Under the pieces are notes generated by a model that made no database searches, was not told the DNA's origin, and saw nothing but the letters and a program-made list of their open reading frames with translations. The position numbers and the translations under genes are program-made. Positions 8,291 through 17,484 of a DNA stretch of 63,904 nt are shown here, piece after piece. The stretch covers positions 1-63,904 of the forward strand of contig JAQTWB010000009.1 of assembly GCA_028689495.1 (NCBI GenBank), written 5' to 3'. The stretch comes from a bacterium. GTDB lineage: Bacteria > Bdellovibrionota_C > UBA2361 > SZUA-149 > JAQTWB01. Each line of letters begins with the position of its first letter. Within the stretch, counting starts at the first letter, position 1.

Positions 8291-9373
8291 ATGCACAAGA
8301 AAATTGCTGTGTTGCCCGGAGACGGGATTGGTCCTGAAGTAATGGCTGAGGCGCTACGTGTACTTCAGGCTGTGGCTCATGAGTTTGGCCATTACTTTGA
8401 ATTTGCCCAGGGTCTTGTTGGCGGGGCTGCCTATGATGCGACAGGAGAACATTTTCCGGCGGTTACGGTCGAACTTTGTCGGTCGTCGGATGCAATTCTG
8501 TTTGGTTCTGTTGGTGGCCCGGTGGCAGAGGCGTCACAAGACAAATGGAGAAATTGCGAGGCGAATTCTGTTCTGGCTTTACGCAAGACATTTTCGTTTA
8601 ATGCCAACATTCGTCCAGTCCGTGTTTACGAGTCACTGCGCGAGATGTGTCCCTTGCGTAGTGAAGTAATCGGAGATGGTATAGATATTGTCTTTGTCCG
8701 TGAACTTATCGGCGATATTTATTTTGGTGAACACAAGAGATTTGTCGAAAACGGTCTGCGTTGCGCGACTGATGTTGCCGAGTATAACGAAGAACAGGTT
8801 GCCAGTGTTGCTCGTCAGGCTTTTGCCCTGGCGCAAGTGCGCAGAAAAAAAGTCACTTCAGTTGATAAGGCAAACGTCTTGTCTACTTCAAAGCTTTGGC
8901 GCGAAGTTGTGACCGAAGTCGCAGCGGAATTTCCGGAGATCGAACTTGAGCATATGCTTGTCGATAATTGCGCGATGCAGATCATCAAAAAGCCGACACA
9001 GTTTGACGTGATTGTTACGGCCAATCTTTTTGGCGACATCCTTTCCGACGCTGCGGCGATTCTTCCTGGTTCTTTGGGGCTTTTACCATCAGCCGGCCTT
9101 AATGCTGAAGGATTTGGTTATTACGAGCCGTCAGGTGGCTCTGCTCCGGATATTATGGGGCAGGGGATTGCCAATCCAATCGCCCAGATTCTTTCCGCGG
9201 CAATGATGCTTAAAACTTCTTTTGGTCTGGTTCGTGAAGCGATGGCGATTGAACAGGCCGTTGAGAAGACTTTGGTCGATGGTTTTCGCACAGCTGACAT
9301 TTACAATGATAATGGCCGAAAGGTGACGACGAGAGAAATGGCCGATGCGGTGATTGCCCGATTACGGGCGTAA
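8291..9373 (+). CDS. leuB: 3-isopropylmalate dehydrogenase
   Basis: NAD-dependent oxidative decarboxylase that makes 2-oxoisocaproate, the immediate precursor of leucine. The 360 residues include the N-terminal LPGDGIGPEVMAEALRVL, the substrate-binding FVRELIGDIYFGEHKR and the metal/NAD region NLFGDILSDAAAILPGSLGLLPSAGL with GSAPDIMGQGIANP. The length and motifs are those of IMDH rather than isocitrate dehydrogenase. It is the last gene of the leucine operon. The transaminase for the final step is not in this operon. A hairpin-rich repeat begins about 16 bases after the stop. Confidence 0.96.
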   Translation: MHKKIAVLPGDGIGPEVMAEALRVLQAVAHEFGHYFEFAQGLVGGAAYDATGEHFPAVTVELCRSSDAILFGSVGGPVAEASQDKWRNCEANSVLALRKTFSFNANIRPVRVYESLREMCPLRSEVIGDGIDIVFVRELIGDIYFGEHKRFVENGLRCATDVAEYNEEQVASVARQAFALAQVRRKKVTSVDKANVLSTSKLWREVVTEVAAEFPEIELEHMLVDNCAMQIIKKPTQFDVIVTANLFGDILSDAAAILPGSLGLLPSAGLNAEGFGYYEPSGGSAPDIMGQGIANPIAQILSAAMMLKTSFGLVREAMAIEQAVEKTLVDGFRTADIYNDNGRKVTTREMADAVIARLRA

Positions 9374-9389
9374 GCTCGCCATTGAGGCG

Positions 9390-9480
9390 TGTAACCGGGA
9401 AGTTTCATAAAGAGCCTGGAAGGCTCTTCCACTATGTCTGAACTGTTTCGGTAGAGTGGACGCGCCATCCTGGCGCGTAA
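9390..9480 (+). repeat. Dispersed repeat, short derivative of the 60-kb tandem unit
   Basis: The block begins with TGTAACC (9390-9396), as do both units at 60039 and 60413. Bases 9402-9432 then match 60696-60726 in full and 60291-60321 with one mismatch. The core forms the hairpin AGAGCC-TGGAA-GGCTCT. After it comes a weaker match (GAACTGTT.CGG.AGAGT) to the same region of the long units. About 250 bases present between these two parts in the long units are missing here, so it looks like an internally deleted copy. It may also help end leu transcription. Confidence 0.7.
9460..9478 (+). terminator. Hairpin after leuB, possible terminator
   Basis: ACGCGCCA (9460-9467) pairs perfectly with TGGCGCGT (9471-9478) over a three-base loop. 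No T run follows, so an intrinsic terminator is not proven. It lies 87 bases after the leuB stop and could end the operon with help from Rho or protect the 3' end. Confidence 0.35.
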
Positions 9481-9698
9481 TCAGGCGTCTCATCCTCACA
9501 GTAAAGTATTGCAGATTTTGCTATCGCAAGTATCTGATATTCCAAGATGAATTTCATCAAGCAAAAGTCTTTTTAATAGAAGAAGTCAATTAGTCAGTAT
9601 TTTCTGCAATAACAGCATAACGTTATCAGTGTTGCCTCCCTGGATTGGGTGCAACTTTTGTTCTTTATCAGGTTATTCAAGCGGTAGAGGTTGGGGAC
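9481..9698 (+). other. Non-coding stretch before the 9699 terminator
   Basis: No open frame or known RNA family is recognised here. It contains the palindrome ATAACGTTAT (9617-9626) and a potential stem GTTGC/GCAAC (9631-9635 with 9651-9655). Because a strong terminator follows, this stretch may be transcribed as a small RNA or a long leader of the gene at 9761. Confidence 0.35.
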
Positions 9699-9747
9699 CG
9701 TACACGACCCGTGGAAATTCGGGCCGTGTGCGTTTTTTAATTTTTTT
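9699..9747 (+). terminator. Strong intrinsic terminator just before the gene at 9761
   Basis: CGTACACGACCCG (9699-9711) pairs with CGGGCCGTGTGCG (9720-9732), thirteen positions with one mismatch and one G-T pair, around an eight-base loop. It is followed by six T, two A and seven T. It ends only 13 bases before the next start codon, so it either ends an upstream transcript or controls read-through into that gene. Confidence 0.85.
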
Positions 9748-9760
9748 ATGAGGTTTTATT

Positions 9761-10111
9761 ATGAAATTTTTTGATGTTAACAAAATGACCCGTGAACAAC
9801 GTCGTTTCTGGCGTTATTCTTGGAGAACTTGTCAAGCCACATTACTTGCCGTGGTTTGTTTATTTATTTCCTCACTGCACCTAATAGGGAGCGCAGTTGA
9901 GGGGACTCATCGCTTCGGTAGATTTACCGAACTAGTTACGGCAGGAGAATGGTTTCTTGCCATCATCATGTTCGTGTTCTTTTTTGCTCTGGGTATGTTC
10001 ATGTTTTGTGAATCCTGGAGTCAGGCTGATTCACTTCGCCGGCGTAATTATTGTTATTACGCCAACGAGGACGATGAGCAGTCGGAAGTTGTTCAAAAGA
10101 AAGCAGTTTAA
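9761..10111 (+). CDS. Small two-helix membrane protein of unknown function
   Basis: Codes for 116 residues and is not a family I recognise. A basic N-terminus (MTREQRRFWRYSWRTC) precedes a first hydrophobic helix at about 28-46. A second, very aromatic helix lies at about 65-84 (FLAIIMFVFFFALGMFMF). The short tail ends acidic and then basic. By the positive-inside rule both ends are probably cytoplasmic. GAGG lies 7 bases before ATG 9761. The strong terminator directly upstream and a hairpin directly downstream make it a single-gene unit, perhaps controlled by read-through. It is real by start signal, isolation and clear membrane pattern; the function is unknown. Confidence 0.7.
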   Translation: MKFFDVNKMTREQRRFWRYSWRTCQATLLAVVCLFISSLHLIGSAVEGTHRFGRFTELVTAGEWFLAIIMFVFFFALGMFMFCESWSQADSLRRRNYCYYANEDDEQSEVVQKKAV

Positions 10112-10120
10112 TCAAAGAAC

Positions 10121-10149
10121 CTCGAAAATGTCCCTGTGGCATTTTCGAG
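10121..10149. terminator. Hairpin terminator between convergent genes
   Basis: CTCGAAAATG (10121-10130) and CATTTTCGAG (10140-10149) form a perfect ten-base stem with a nine-base loop. T-rich sequence follows on the plus strand. It lies between the small membrane-protein gene and the end of the decarboxylase operon and can serve both. Confidence 0.7.
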
Positions 10150-10187
10150 AAATTGGTTTTCTTTAAGGTTTTTACGCACACCCTTCT

Positions 10188-11309
10188 TTACTTCATCAGC
10201 ACCGACATCAGCACCCCGGCGGCAATGGCTGAACCGATAACGCCAGCGACGTTTGGTGCCATGGCATGCATCAGCAGGAAGTTATTGGGGTCGTATTTCT
10301 GGCCAACTACCTGAGCAACTCGCGCAGAGTCGGGCACCGCGGAAACACCGGCAGCCCCGATAAGCGGGTTGATTTTTTCTTTAAGAAAGAGATTCATGAA
10401 CTTGGCAAAAAGAATGCCGCCTGCTGTCGCTATAGCAAAACTCAGTGCGCCCAAGCCAAATATCAACATCGACTGAGGGCGGAGAAAAGTTTGTGCCTGA
10501 GTACTGGCCCCAACCGAAACACCGAGAAGAATTGTTACAGTGTCGATCATTGAGGTGCGCGCTGTATTGGCCAAACGTTCGGTTACGCCGCTTTCTTTGA
10601 GCAGGTTGCCAAAGAAGAGCATGCCAATCAGGATAATTGCTCCGGGAGCGATGAGTGAGCAGATGAGGAAAGCAGCAATCGGAAAGACGACTTTTTCGCG
10701 GTGCGTCACCGAGCGCGGAGCTTTCATGCGGATACGCGCTTCGTCATCACTGACCAGTAGCTTCATGATTGGTGGTTGGATTACAGGCACAAGAGCCATA
10801 TAAGAGTAAGCGGCAATCGCAATTGCTCCGACGAGTTCCGGCGCCAGTTTGGCGGAAAGAAAAATTGCCGTCGGGCCATCCGCTCCGCCGATGATACCAA
10901 TTGCTGCGGCCTGCTGCGGTGTGAAGCCGAGATAGAGGGCTCCAATCAGCGTGAGAAAGATGCCCACTTGGGCCGCAGCGCCAAGCAGAATCAGTTTGGG
11001 GTTTGAGAGCATTGTTGAGAAGTCTGTCATCGCCCCGATACCGAGAAAAATCAGCGGCGGAAAAATTCCCTGAGTTACACCAAAATAGATGTAACTCAGC
11101 ACACTGCCCTGATCGTAAACGCCGACCGAGATTGTCGGTGGGGCGGGGATGTTGCCGATGATGATGCCAAAGCCGATAGGAACAAGCAGAAGCGGTTCGT
11201 AGTCCTTGATGATCGCCAGAGCGAGAAATATCAGTCCGACGACAATCATCACCAGATTACCCCAGGTCATCAGTGTAAAGCCGGTGGAATTGAGAAAATT
11301 TTCAAACAT
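10188..11309 (-). CDS. mmdB: Sodium-pumping methylmalonyl-CoA decarboxylase, beta subunit
   Basis: Integral membrane subunit that removes CO2 from carboxybiotin and moves Na+ outward, the energy-conserving step of the decarboxylase complex. It has 373 residues and about nine to eleven hydrophobic segments. The conserved GIIGGADGPTAIFLSAKLAP contains the aspartate that binds Na+ in this family, and GVSVGASTQAQTFL and HAMAPNVAGVIGSAIAAGVL are later landmarks. Oxaloacetate and glutaconyl-CoA decarboxylases have close homologues. The mutase and epimerase in the same operon point to methylmalonyl-CoA. It is the last gene of the nine-gene set, 56 bases after the biotin carrier. Confidence 0.93.
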   Translation of the reverse strand: MFENFLNSTGFTLMTWGNLVMIVVGLIFLALAIIKDYEPLLLVPIGFGIIIGNIPAPPTISVGVYDQGSVLSYIYFGVTQGIFPPLIFLGIGAMTDFSTMLSNPKLILLGAAAQVGIFLTLIGALYLGFTPQQAAAIGIIGGADGPTAIFLSAKLAPELVGAIAIAAYSYMALVPVIQPPIMKLLVSDDEARIRMKAPRSVTHREKVVFPIAAFLICSLIAPGAIILIGMLFFGNLLKESGVTERLANTARTSMIDTVTILLGVSVGASTQAQTFLRPQSMLIFGLGALSFAIATAGGILFAKFMNLFLKEKINPLIGAAGVSAVPDSARVAQVVGQKYDPNNFLLMHAMAPNVAGVIGSAIAAGVLMSVLMK

Positions 11310-11365
11310 TTGTTTCCAGTCCTGTGTTTGACCGTTTTACTGCATTAGTGAAGTGGGCGGGGAAA

Positions 11366-11797
11366 TCAGCCCAGTTCAACTAGAGATTGTCCCTGAGAAA
11401 CATTGTCGCCAACCGCAACATGTAGTTTTGTTACTGTGCCATCACTGTTGGTTTTGATTTCGTTCTCCATCTTCATCGCTTCAAGTGTCAGAAGCGAGGT
11501 GCCTGCCTTGACGCTGTCGCCGACTTTGACGTGCAGTTTGAGTATTTTTCCGGGAATAGGGGCAGCAATCTCGTTATCGCCACTTGAGGATGCAGAGGCG
11601 ACTACTGGTGCTTTCATTTGTGGGGTGACCGAAACTGTCGGCGCTTTGGATTGTGACGGTGTGAATTTTTCCTTGATGGCGGCAATGCCAATAGTCAGTT
11701 GCTTGCCATTGACAAGAACCGAAGCCGAAGTGGAGCCTACTGCCTTTACCTCTATGCTATAGAGTTTGTCGCCGATTGTAATATCGTAAGTCCTCAT
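11366..11797 (-). CDS. mmdC: Biotin carrier subunit of methylmalonyl-CoA decarboxylase
   Basis: Carries the carboxyl group from the carboxytransferase to the membrane beta subunit. The 143-residue protein has a short N-terminal domain (about 1-45), a flexible linker rich in Ser, Ala, Pro and Val (45-75), and a C-terminal biotinyl domain with EAMKMENEI, where K109 is the biotinylation site. ATG 11797 has AAGGAG 6-7 bases upstream, so the longer open frame to 11956 is not used. The stop of the delta-type subunit gene ends one base before this start. A biotin ligase acting on it is not in the window, though bioF is at the far end. Confidence 0.94.
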   Translation of the reverse strand: MRTYDITIGDKLYSIEVKAVGSTSASVLVNGKQLTIGIAAIKEKFTPSQSKAPTVSVTPQMKAPVVASASSSGDNEIAAPIPGKILKLHVKVGDSVKAGTSLLTLEAMKMENEIKTNSDGTVTKLHVAVGDNVSQGQSLVELG

Positions 11798-11798
11798 T

Positions 11799-12173
11799 CT
11801 ATCTCCTTGTAGCGAGTGATTGCATGATACCTGCCGAGCTCCAGTTGTTTGCTCGTTGGCTGCGATCGATAGTGATTTTTTGGTTATCTGTAACGGGGCC
11901 ACCTTCAAGTTCGAGGTGCAGGGCGATGGCGATAGCAGCGGCCTGAAGTTCGTCATCAGGCAAAGAAACTGCGGCAGGAACCTTGTTGCTGCCGGCCGTT
12001 TTGCTGTCTGGTTTCTTTTCTCGAGTCGATGTTTTTACCCCCAGCAACCGTGGAAGAAGGGCGATAAAGGCACTGGTGAAGGCCAGACCGAGAAAAACAA
12101 TCAACATGCCAATGAAGGTAATTTCATAACCATTACCGTCAATGATGTTTTGATAGGAAAAATTCATACTCAT
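11799..12173 (-). CDS. mmdD: OadG/MmdD-type small membrane subunit of the decarboxylase
   Basis: Short subunit (124 aa) thought to hold the carboxytransferase and biotin carrier to the membrane subunit. It has one N-terminal transmembrane helix at about 17-42 (ITFIGMLIVFLGLAFTSAFI), then a charged Pro/Ala/Lys linker and a soluble C-terminal helix with DDELQAAAIAIALHLE, which is the pattern of OadG and MmdD proteins. Sequence conservation in this family is low, so the call rests on topology, size and position between the carboxytransferase and the biotin carrier. A second ATG two codons later (12167) is also possible. Confidence 0.88.
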   Translation of the reverse strand: MSMNFSYQNIIDGNGYEITFIGMLIVFLGLAFTSAFIALLPRLLGVKTSTREKKPDSKTAGSNKVPAAVSLPDDELQAAAIAIALHLELEGGPVTDNQKITIDRSQRANNWSSAGIMQSLATRR

Positions 12174-12239
12174 AGTCGATTTCGCTCAATTCGGGATTGT
12201 CGGTCTTCAGTGTCTGCTGGATTACCAGAAAGTCTAGTA

Positions 12240-13787
12240 TTACAGCGGGATATTGCCATGCTTTTTCGGCGGATTTTTATCCTGTTTATGCTCCAGCATT
12301 GTCAAAGCTTTGATAATGCGGAAACGCGTTTTGGCTGGAGCAATTATATCGTCGATATAACCTCGTTGAGCGGCAACGTAGGGGTTGGCAAAGTTATCGG
12401 AGTATTCCTTTTCTTTTTCTTTGAGAAAGGCTTCCGGGTCGTCCTGTTTTTTTGTTTCGCGGGCATAAAGAATTTCCGCAGCGCCCTGTGGCCCCATAAC
12501 AGCGATTTCCGCGCTCGGCCAAGCGTAGTTTATATCACCGCGCAAGTGCTTGGAGCTCATTACACAATAAGCGCCACCATAAGCCTTGCGGGTTACGACA
12601 GTGACCTTGGGAACAGTCGCTTCAGCGTAGGCATAAAGCATTTTGGCGCCGTTACGGATAATTCCACCGTATTCCTGAACTGTGCCAGGAAGGAATCCGG
12701 GAACATCAACAAAAGTAACAACGGGGATGTTAAAAGCATCGCAGAAACGGACAAAGCGTGCGCCCTTGATTGACGAGTCGTTGTCGAGAACGCCGGCAAG
12801 ATGCATTGGTTGGTTGGCAACAATGCCACAGGACATGCCACCGTAGCGGCCAAAGCCGACAACAAGATTAGGTGCATAGTTTGGCTGGATTTCCAGGAAT
12901 TCAGCATCATCAACTGTGTTGAAAATAACTTCCTTGATGTTGTAGGCCTGATGATGATTGTCCGGAATCAGGGTTTCAAGCATATCGACCATGCGGTCCG
13001 CCGGGTCGGCCGTTTCGCGGCGAGGGGGCAGTTCAAGGTTGTTTTGCGGCATGAAGGAGAGCAGATCGCGAAGATATTGAATCGCCTGTTGTTCGTTTTC
13101 CGCAGCAAGGTGAGCTACTCCACTGCGCATTGTGTGAACATCGGCGCCGCCCAATGTTTCAACATCAACATCTTCGTGGGTTACGGTTTTCACAACTTTT
13201 GGTCCGGTAAGAAACATGTAGCTACCGCCGCGCACCATGACTGTGAAGTCTGTCAGGGCAGGGGAATATACGGCGCCACCAGCGCATGGCCCAAAAATAC
13301 CCGATAGCTGTGGCACGACACCGGAAGATGTGACATTGCGTAGGAAAATATCGGTATAACCGGCCAGACTTTCAATCCCTTCCTGAATTCGTGCACCGCC
13401 GGAGTCGTTGAGGCCAACAACCGGGGCGCCGTTCTTGACTGCCATATCCATAATTTTGCAGATTTTCTCGGCAAAAGTTTCCGATAGCGAACCGCCGAAT
13501 ACCGTGAAGTCCTGGGAAAAGACGTAGACCAGCCTACCGTTTACTGTCCCATATCCGGTGACAACTCCGTCACCGAGGTATTCTTCTCCGGCCATGTCGA
13601 AGTGGGTGCAGCGATGAGTTTTGAACATGTCAAACTCTTCAAAGCTGCCTTCGTCGAGCAGCAAGCTGATTCTTTCGCGGGCAGTCAGTCTGCCCTTGGA
13701 GTGTTGTTTTTCGATGCGCTTGATTCCGCCGCCTTCCTGGGCTTTCATTCGCATTTCGAGCAGGTGCTGTGACTTGTTGTTGCTCAT
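12240..13787 (-). CDS. mmdA: Methylmalonyl-CoA decarboxylase carboxytransferase (alpha) subunit
   Basis: Transfers the carboxyl group of methylmalonyl-CoA to biotin and releases propionyl-CoA. Its 515 residues form the two crotonase-like halves of the acyl-CoA carboxylase beta family. The N half has [17 protein letters not shown] and the oxyanion-loop [16 protein letters not shown]. The C half has [30 protein letters not shown] split by normal variation, and [13 protein letters not shown]. Propionyl-CoA carboxylase beta chains are the closest alternative. No biotin carboxylase is present, whereas the membrane subunits are, so a decarboxylase is the better reading. Confidence 0.92.
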   Translation of the reverse strand: MSNNKSQHLLEMRMKAQEGGGIKRIEKQHSKGRLTARERISLLLDEGSFEEFDMFKTHRCTHFDMAGEEYLGDGVVTGYGTVNGRLVYVFSQDFTVFGGSLSETFAEKICKIMDMAVKNGAPVVGLNDSGGARIQEGIESLAGYTDIFLRNVTSSGVVPQLSGIFGPCAGGAVYSPALTDFTVMVRGGSYMFLTGPKVVKTVTHEDVDVETLGGADVHTMRSGVAHLAAENEQQAIQYLRDLLSFMPQNNLELPPRRETADPADRMVDMLETLIPDNHHQAYNIKEVIFNTVDDAEFLEIQPNYAPNLVVGFGRYGGMSCGIVANQPMHLAGVLDNDSSIKGARFVRFCDAFNIPVVTFVDVPGFLPGTVQEYGGIIRNGAKMLYAYAEATVPKVTVVTRKAYGGAYCVMSSKHLRGDINYAWPSAEIAVMGPQGAAEILYARETKKQDDPEAFLKEKEKEYSDNFANPYVAAQRGYIDDIIAPAKTRFRIIKALTMLEHKQDKNPPKKHGNIPL

Positions 13788-13830
13788 GTTCCTCCGCTGT
13801 CCTTAGTAATTGATCCCTTAGTAATTGATA

Positions 13831-14238
13831 TCAGTGATTCTCTGATGTGCAGAGCTCCGTCAGAACTCCGTGTGTAGACTTTGGGTGCAGAAAAGCGACA
13901 AGTTTATTGTTCGCTCCGGCAAATGGTGTTTCGTGGATCAGGCGGGTGCCAGAATCTTTGGCTTGTTGGAGCTGCTTTTCGATGTTGTCGGTGGCGTAAG
14001 CGATGTGGTGAACGCCTTCACCGTTCTTTTCGATAAATTTGGCTATTGGGCTTTCCGGGGATGTCGGTTCGAGAAGTTCGAGGTGAACTTCGCCAAGGGC
14101 AAAAAAAGCAGTGCGAACTTGTTGTGACTCAACCGCTTCAATCTTCTCGCAATGAAGACCAAGTGTCTTTTCGTAAAATGCAATACCCTCTTCCAGTGAG
14201 CGAACGGCGATGCCAATATGATCTATTCTGGTCAACAT
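13831..14238 (-). CDS. mce: Methylmalonyl-CoA epimerase
   Basis: Interconverts the R and S forms of methylmalonyl-CoA, linking the mutase (R) with the decarboxylase (S). The protein has 135 residues and two vicinal-oxygen-chelate repeats. The expected metal ligands are the His in HIGIAVRSLE near the N-terminus, a His in GEGVHHIAYAT and a Glu near the C-terminal VLTELC. The start overlaps the end of meaB by 7 bases. It stands between meaB and the carboxytransferase gene, exactly where the pathway needs it. Confidence 0.95.
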   Translation of the reverse strand: MLTRIDHIGIAVRSLEEGIAFYEKTLGLHCEKIEAVESQQVRTAFFALGEVHLELLEPTSPESPIAKFIEKNGEGVHHIAYATDNIEKQLQQAKDSGTRLIHETPFAGANNKLVAFLHPKSTHGVLTELCTSENH

Positions 14239-15272
14239 TGTATTTCTCCAAGGGTGATTCGCACCCGGGCAACTAATTCCCGCACTGTCTGCGTGGCGGT
14301 TTGTTGGCCGGAGCTTATTCTTTTTTCGGCATTGATAATAGAGTCAGATAGTCCGGGGGAAGAGAAAATTTCATGCCGGACGGCTTCAAAGAGCAAATCA
14401 TCAAACCAGTCAAGTTCCTGCTGATGCCTGCGACTGGAGAGGCGACCATCAGAGGAGGCCGCCAGGAAAAATTTATCTATCAGTTCCCAGACCTCGGCGA
14501 CTCCTGCACCAGTCAGAGCAGAACAAGGCAGGGCGACCGGCTGCCAGCCCAGGGTGGCTGGTTCGAGAAATCTGAGGATTGAGGAAAATTCCACAGCTGC
14601 TCGTTTTGCGCGAATAGTGTTGTCGCCATCGGCCTTGTTGATAACAATTGCATCGGCGAGTTCGATAACACCCTTCTTGATTGACTGCAGTTCGTCTCCC
14701 GCTCCGGTGATGCTGAGCAGCAGGAAGAAATCGACCATTGATCTGACGCTGGCTTCACTTTGTCCGACACCTACTGTCTCAACAAGGATCACGTTATACC
14801 CTGCAGCTTCGCAGACGATGATTGACTCTCGTGTCTTGCGGGAGACTCCACCTAAGGCTCCGGACGAGGGTGAGGGACGAATAAAACTCCGCTTGTCGCG
14901 TGCCAGTTTTTCCATTCGCGTCTTGTCACCAAGAATGCTGCCTTTGTGAATGGTGCTGCTGGGGTCAATTGCCAGGACTGCTACCATGTTTCCTCGCTGG
15001 ACCAGGTAGCAGCCGAGTGCTTCGATGAAGGTGCTTTTTCCGGCACCGGGAACGCCTGTCAGCCCGACCCGGATTGAGGGGGGAAGTCGATTGCTGCGAA
15101 TATGGGCGAGTAGCCTCTCCAGCAAGACGCCAGCCATTTGCTGATGATGTTCAGCGTTACTTTCAATGAGTGTCAGTGCTCGAGCGAGGATTGACCGGTC
15201 GCCGGAGATCACGCCGGCAAAGTAGTCGTCCATTGTAAGCTCAACCCGGTTATTCATTGATTGGTTAGTCAT
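14232..15272 (-). CDS. meaB: Methylmalonyl-CoA mutase-associated GTPase MeaB
   Basis: G3E-family GTPase that gates cobalamin loading and protects methylmalonyl-CoA mutase from inactivation. The 346 residues show the Walker A loop GLTGVPGAGKSTFIEALG near 68-85, a switch region with DPSSTIHKGSILGDKTRM, the ETVGVGQSE Walker B/switch segment and the base-recognition NKADGDN. The start is 4 bases after the mutase large-subunit stop. The old name ArgK reflects an earlier misassignment; the mutase context makes MeaB firm. Confidence 0.95.
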   Translation of the reverse strand: MTNQSMNNRVELTMDDYFAGVISGDRSILARALTLIESNAEHHQQMAGVLLERLLAHIRSNRLPPSIRVGLTGVPGAGKSTFIEALGCYLVQRGNMVAVLAIDPSSTIHKGSILGDKTRMEKLARDKRSFIRPSPSSGALGGVSRKTRESIIVCEAAGYNVILVETVGVGQSEASVRSMVDFFLLLSITGAGDELQSIKKGVIELADAIVINKADGDNTIRAKRAAVEFSSILRFLEPATLGWQPVALPCSALTGAGVAEVWELIDKFFLAASSDGRLSSRRHQQELDWFDDLLFEAVRHEIFSSPGLSDSIINAEKRISSGQQTATQTVRELVARVRITLGEIQC

Positions 15273-15276
15273 TTAC

Positions 15277-17460
15277 TCAACCGTGTAACCGGCGAGTGAG
15301 TTCTTCGAGAATTGACTTTGCCGCGACCGGTATTACTGTGCCTGGTCCGAAAATCGCTACTGCGCCATTCTGCCGGAGAAATTCATAGTCCTGCGCTGGA
15401 ATCACCCCACCGGTGACTACGGCAATATCGCCGCGCCCGCGTGCTTCCAGTGCCTGGCGAAGTTGTGGTAGCAAAGTCTTGTGTCCACCGGCCAAGCTGC
15501 TCATGCCAATGACATGCACATCGTTTTCCACCGCCTGATCAGCGGTCTCTTCCGGAGTCTGGAACAAAGGACCGATATCAACATCAAATCCGAGGTCAGC
15601 AAAGGCTGTGGAAATGACTTTGGCCCCACGGTCGTGTCCGTCCTGGCCGAGTTTGGCGACAAGTATTCGCGGGCGTCTTCCTTCACGCACGGCAAATTCA
15701 TCGGTCATTTTGCGAACATCATTTATCACATCGCGGTCCTGATATGAGGAGCTGTAGACACCTGAAACTGACTTGATTTCTGCGCTGTGGCGACCGTACA
15801 CGTTTTCCAGTGCCAAGGAAATCTCACCTAGGGTAGCACGTGCTCTTGCAGCTTCTATTGCCAGCGCTAGGAGGTTGCCTTTGCCGGACTCTGCCGCTTG
15901 TGTAATTGCAGCAAGAGTTTCGCTAACGCGATTGTTGTCACGGCTTGATTTCAGTTGTTGGAGGCGAGCCAGCTGAGATTCACGGACAGCGGTGTTGTCG
16001 ACTTCAAGAATATCCATGGCCTCTTCGCGTTCGAGTCTATATTTGTTGACGCCGACGATGGTTTCAGCACCCGAGTCAATCATCGCCTGGCGTCGGGCTG
16101 CAGCTTCCTCGATACGCAGTTTGGGCAGTCCTTGCTCAATCGCTTTGGCCATGCCGCCAAGCGCCTCGACTTCCTGGATATGTTCCCAGCCGCGAGCCAG
16201 CAAATCTTCTGTGAGTTTTTCGACGTAGTATGAACCGCCCCAAGGATCGACGACATTGCAGGTACCGGTTTCGTGTTGAAGAAAGAGTTGTGTGTTCCGA
16301 GCGATGCGAGCTGAAAAATCTGTCGGCAGGGCAATCGCCTCGTCAAGTGAGTTGGTGTGTAGCGATTGTGTGTGGCCAAGTGCTGCGCCCATTGCTTCGA
16401 TGCAAGTACGGGCGACGTTGTTGAACGGGTCTTGCTCGGTCAGGCTCCATCCCGAGGTCTGGGAGTGGGTGCGAAGCGCCATCGATTTAGGGCTTTTGGG
16501 GTCAAACTGCTTGATCAGCTTTGCCCAGATGACTCTTGCGGCGCGCATCTTTGCGACTTCCATGAAAAAGTTCATGCCAACCGCCCAGAAAAAAGACAGG
16601 CGCGGAGCAAAAGCATCAATATCAATCCCCGCTTTAAGACCTGTGCGGACGTAGTCGAGTCCATCTGCCAGGGTGTAAGCCATTTCAAGATCGGCGGTCG
16701 CTCCGGCTTCCTGCATGTGGTAGCCGGAAATGCTGATGCTGTTGAACTTCGGCATGTGCTCCGAAGTATAGCGAAAGATGTCGGCAATAATTCGCATTGA
16801 AGGTGCTGGCGGGTAGATATAGGTGTTTCGCACCATATATTCCTTGAGTATGTCGTTTTGAATTGTTCCGGAAAGAAGTTCCGGAGCAACTCCCTGTTCC
16901 TCGGCTGCGACAATGTAAAACGCCAGAACCGGCAGGACAGCACCATTCATTGTCATTGAAACTGACATTTTATCGAGCGGAATTCCGTCGAAAAGAATTT
17001 TCATGTCGAGGATGGAGTCAATCGCTACACCGGCTTTTCCGACATCGCCGACGACCCGTTCGTGATCAGAGTCGTAGCCGCGATGCGTTGCCAGGTCAAA
17101 AGCAACGGATAGTCCTTTTTGGCCTGCGGCGAGATTGCGGCGATAAAAGGCGTTGCTCTCTTCGGCAGTTGAAAAGCCGGCATACTGGCGGACTGTCCAG
17201 GGGCGAGTTACATACATGGTGCTGTACGGTCCGCGCAGGAAGGGAGGAATGCCGCTCAGGTAATCAAGATGCTGACACTCGTCAAGGTCTGATGATGTAT
17301 ATAGCGGCTTGATGTTTATTTGCTCCAGGGCAAGATGGGCACATTCTTGCGGGTTGAATCCGGTTTCTTCACTGAAGGATCGCAGCCAGTTGGATTCTGT
17401 TTCGGCAGCGTTCGGCAAGTTGTCAAAAGCTATGTTGTTGAATTCGGGGATACTGGACAT
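15277..17460 (-). CDS. mutB: Methylmalonyl-CoA mutase, large (catalytic) subunit
   Basis: Adenosylcobalamin-dependent enzyme that rearranges succinyl-CoA and (R)-methylmalonyl-CoA. The 727-residue chain has an N-terminal TIM barrel with the substrate-binding [21 protein letters not shown] near 80-100 and a C-terminal Rossmann domain. The cobalamin ligand motif DGHDRG at 607-612 carries H609, the lower axial ligand. A GLY-SER pair typical of base-off binding follows in [11 protein letters not shown]. It follows the small-subunit gene by 24 bases. The intact motif shows that this is the active chain of the heterodimer. Confidence 0.96.
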   Translation of the reverse strand: MSSIPEFNNIAFDNLPNAAETESNWLRSFSEETGFNPQECAHLALEQINIKPLYTSSDLDECQHLDYLSGIPPFLRGPYSTMYVTRPWTVRQYAGFSTAEESNAFYRRNLAAGQKGLSVAFDLATHRGYDSDHERVVGDVGKAGVAIDSILDMKILFDGIPLDKMSVSMTMNGAVLPVLAFYIVAAEEQGVAPELLSGTIQNDILKEYMVRNTYIYPPAPSMRIIADIFRYTSEHMPKFNSISISGYHMQEAGATADLEMAYTLADGLDYVRTGLKAGIDIDAFAPRLSFFWAVGMNFFMEVAKMRAARVIWAKLIKQFDPKSPKSMALRTHSQTSGWSLTEQDPFNNVARTCIEAMGAALGHTQSLHTNSLDEAIALPTDFSARIARNTQLFLQHETGTCNVVDPWGGSYYVEKLTEDLLARGWEHIQEVEALGGMAKAIEQGLPKLRIEEAAARRQAMIDSGAETIVGVNKYRLEREEAMDILEVDNTAVRESQLARLQQLKSSRDNNRVSETLAAITQAAESGKGNLLALAIEAARARATLGEISLALENVYGRHSAEIKSVSGVYSSSYQDRDVINDVRKMTDEFAVREGRRPRILVAKLGQDGHDRGAKVISTAFADLGFDVDIGPLFQTPEETADQAVENDVHVIGMSSLAGGHKTLLPQLRQALEARGRGDIAVVTGGVIPAQDYEFLRQNGAVAIFGPGTVIPVAAKSILEELTRRLHG

Positions 17461-17484
17461 GTAGCACCTTAGATAAGTTATTGC

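Noticed and set aside
11820-12773. Long plus-strand frame of 317 codons
   Set aside because: It lies antisense to the biotin carrier region, mmdD and mmdA, which have clear motifs; it has no domain or ribosome site.
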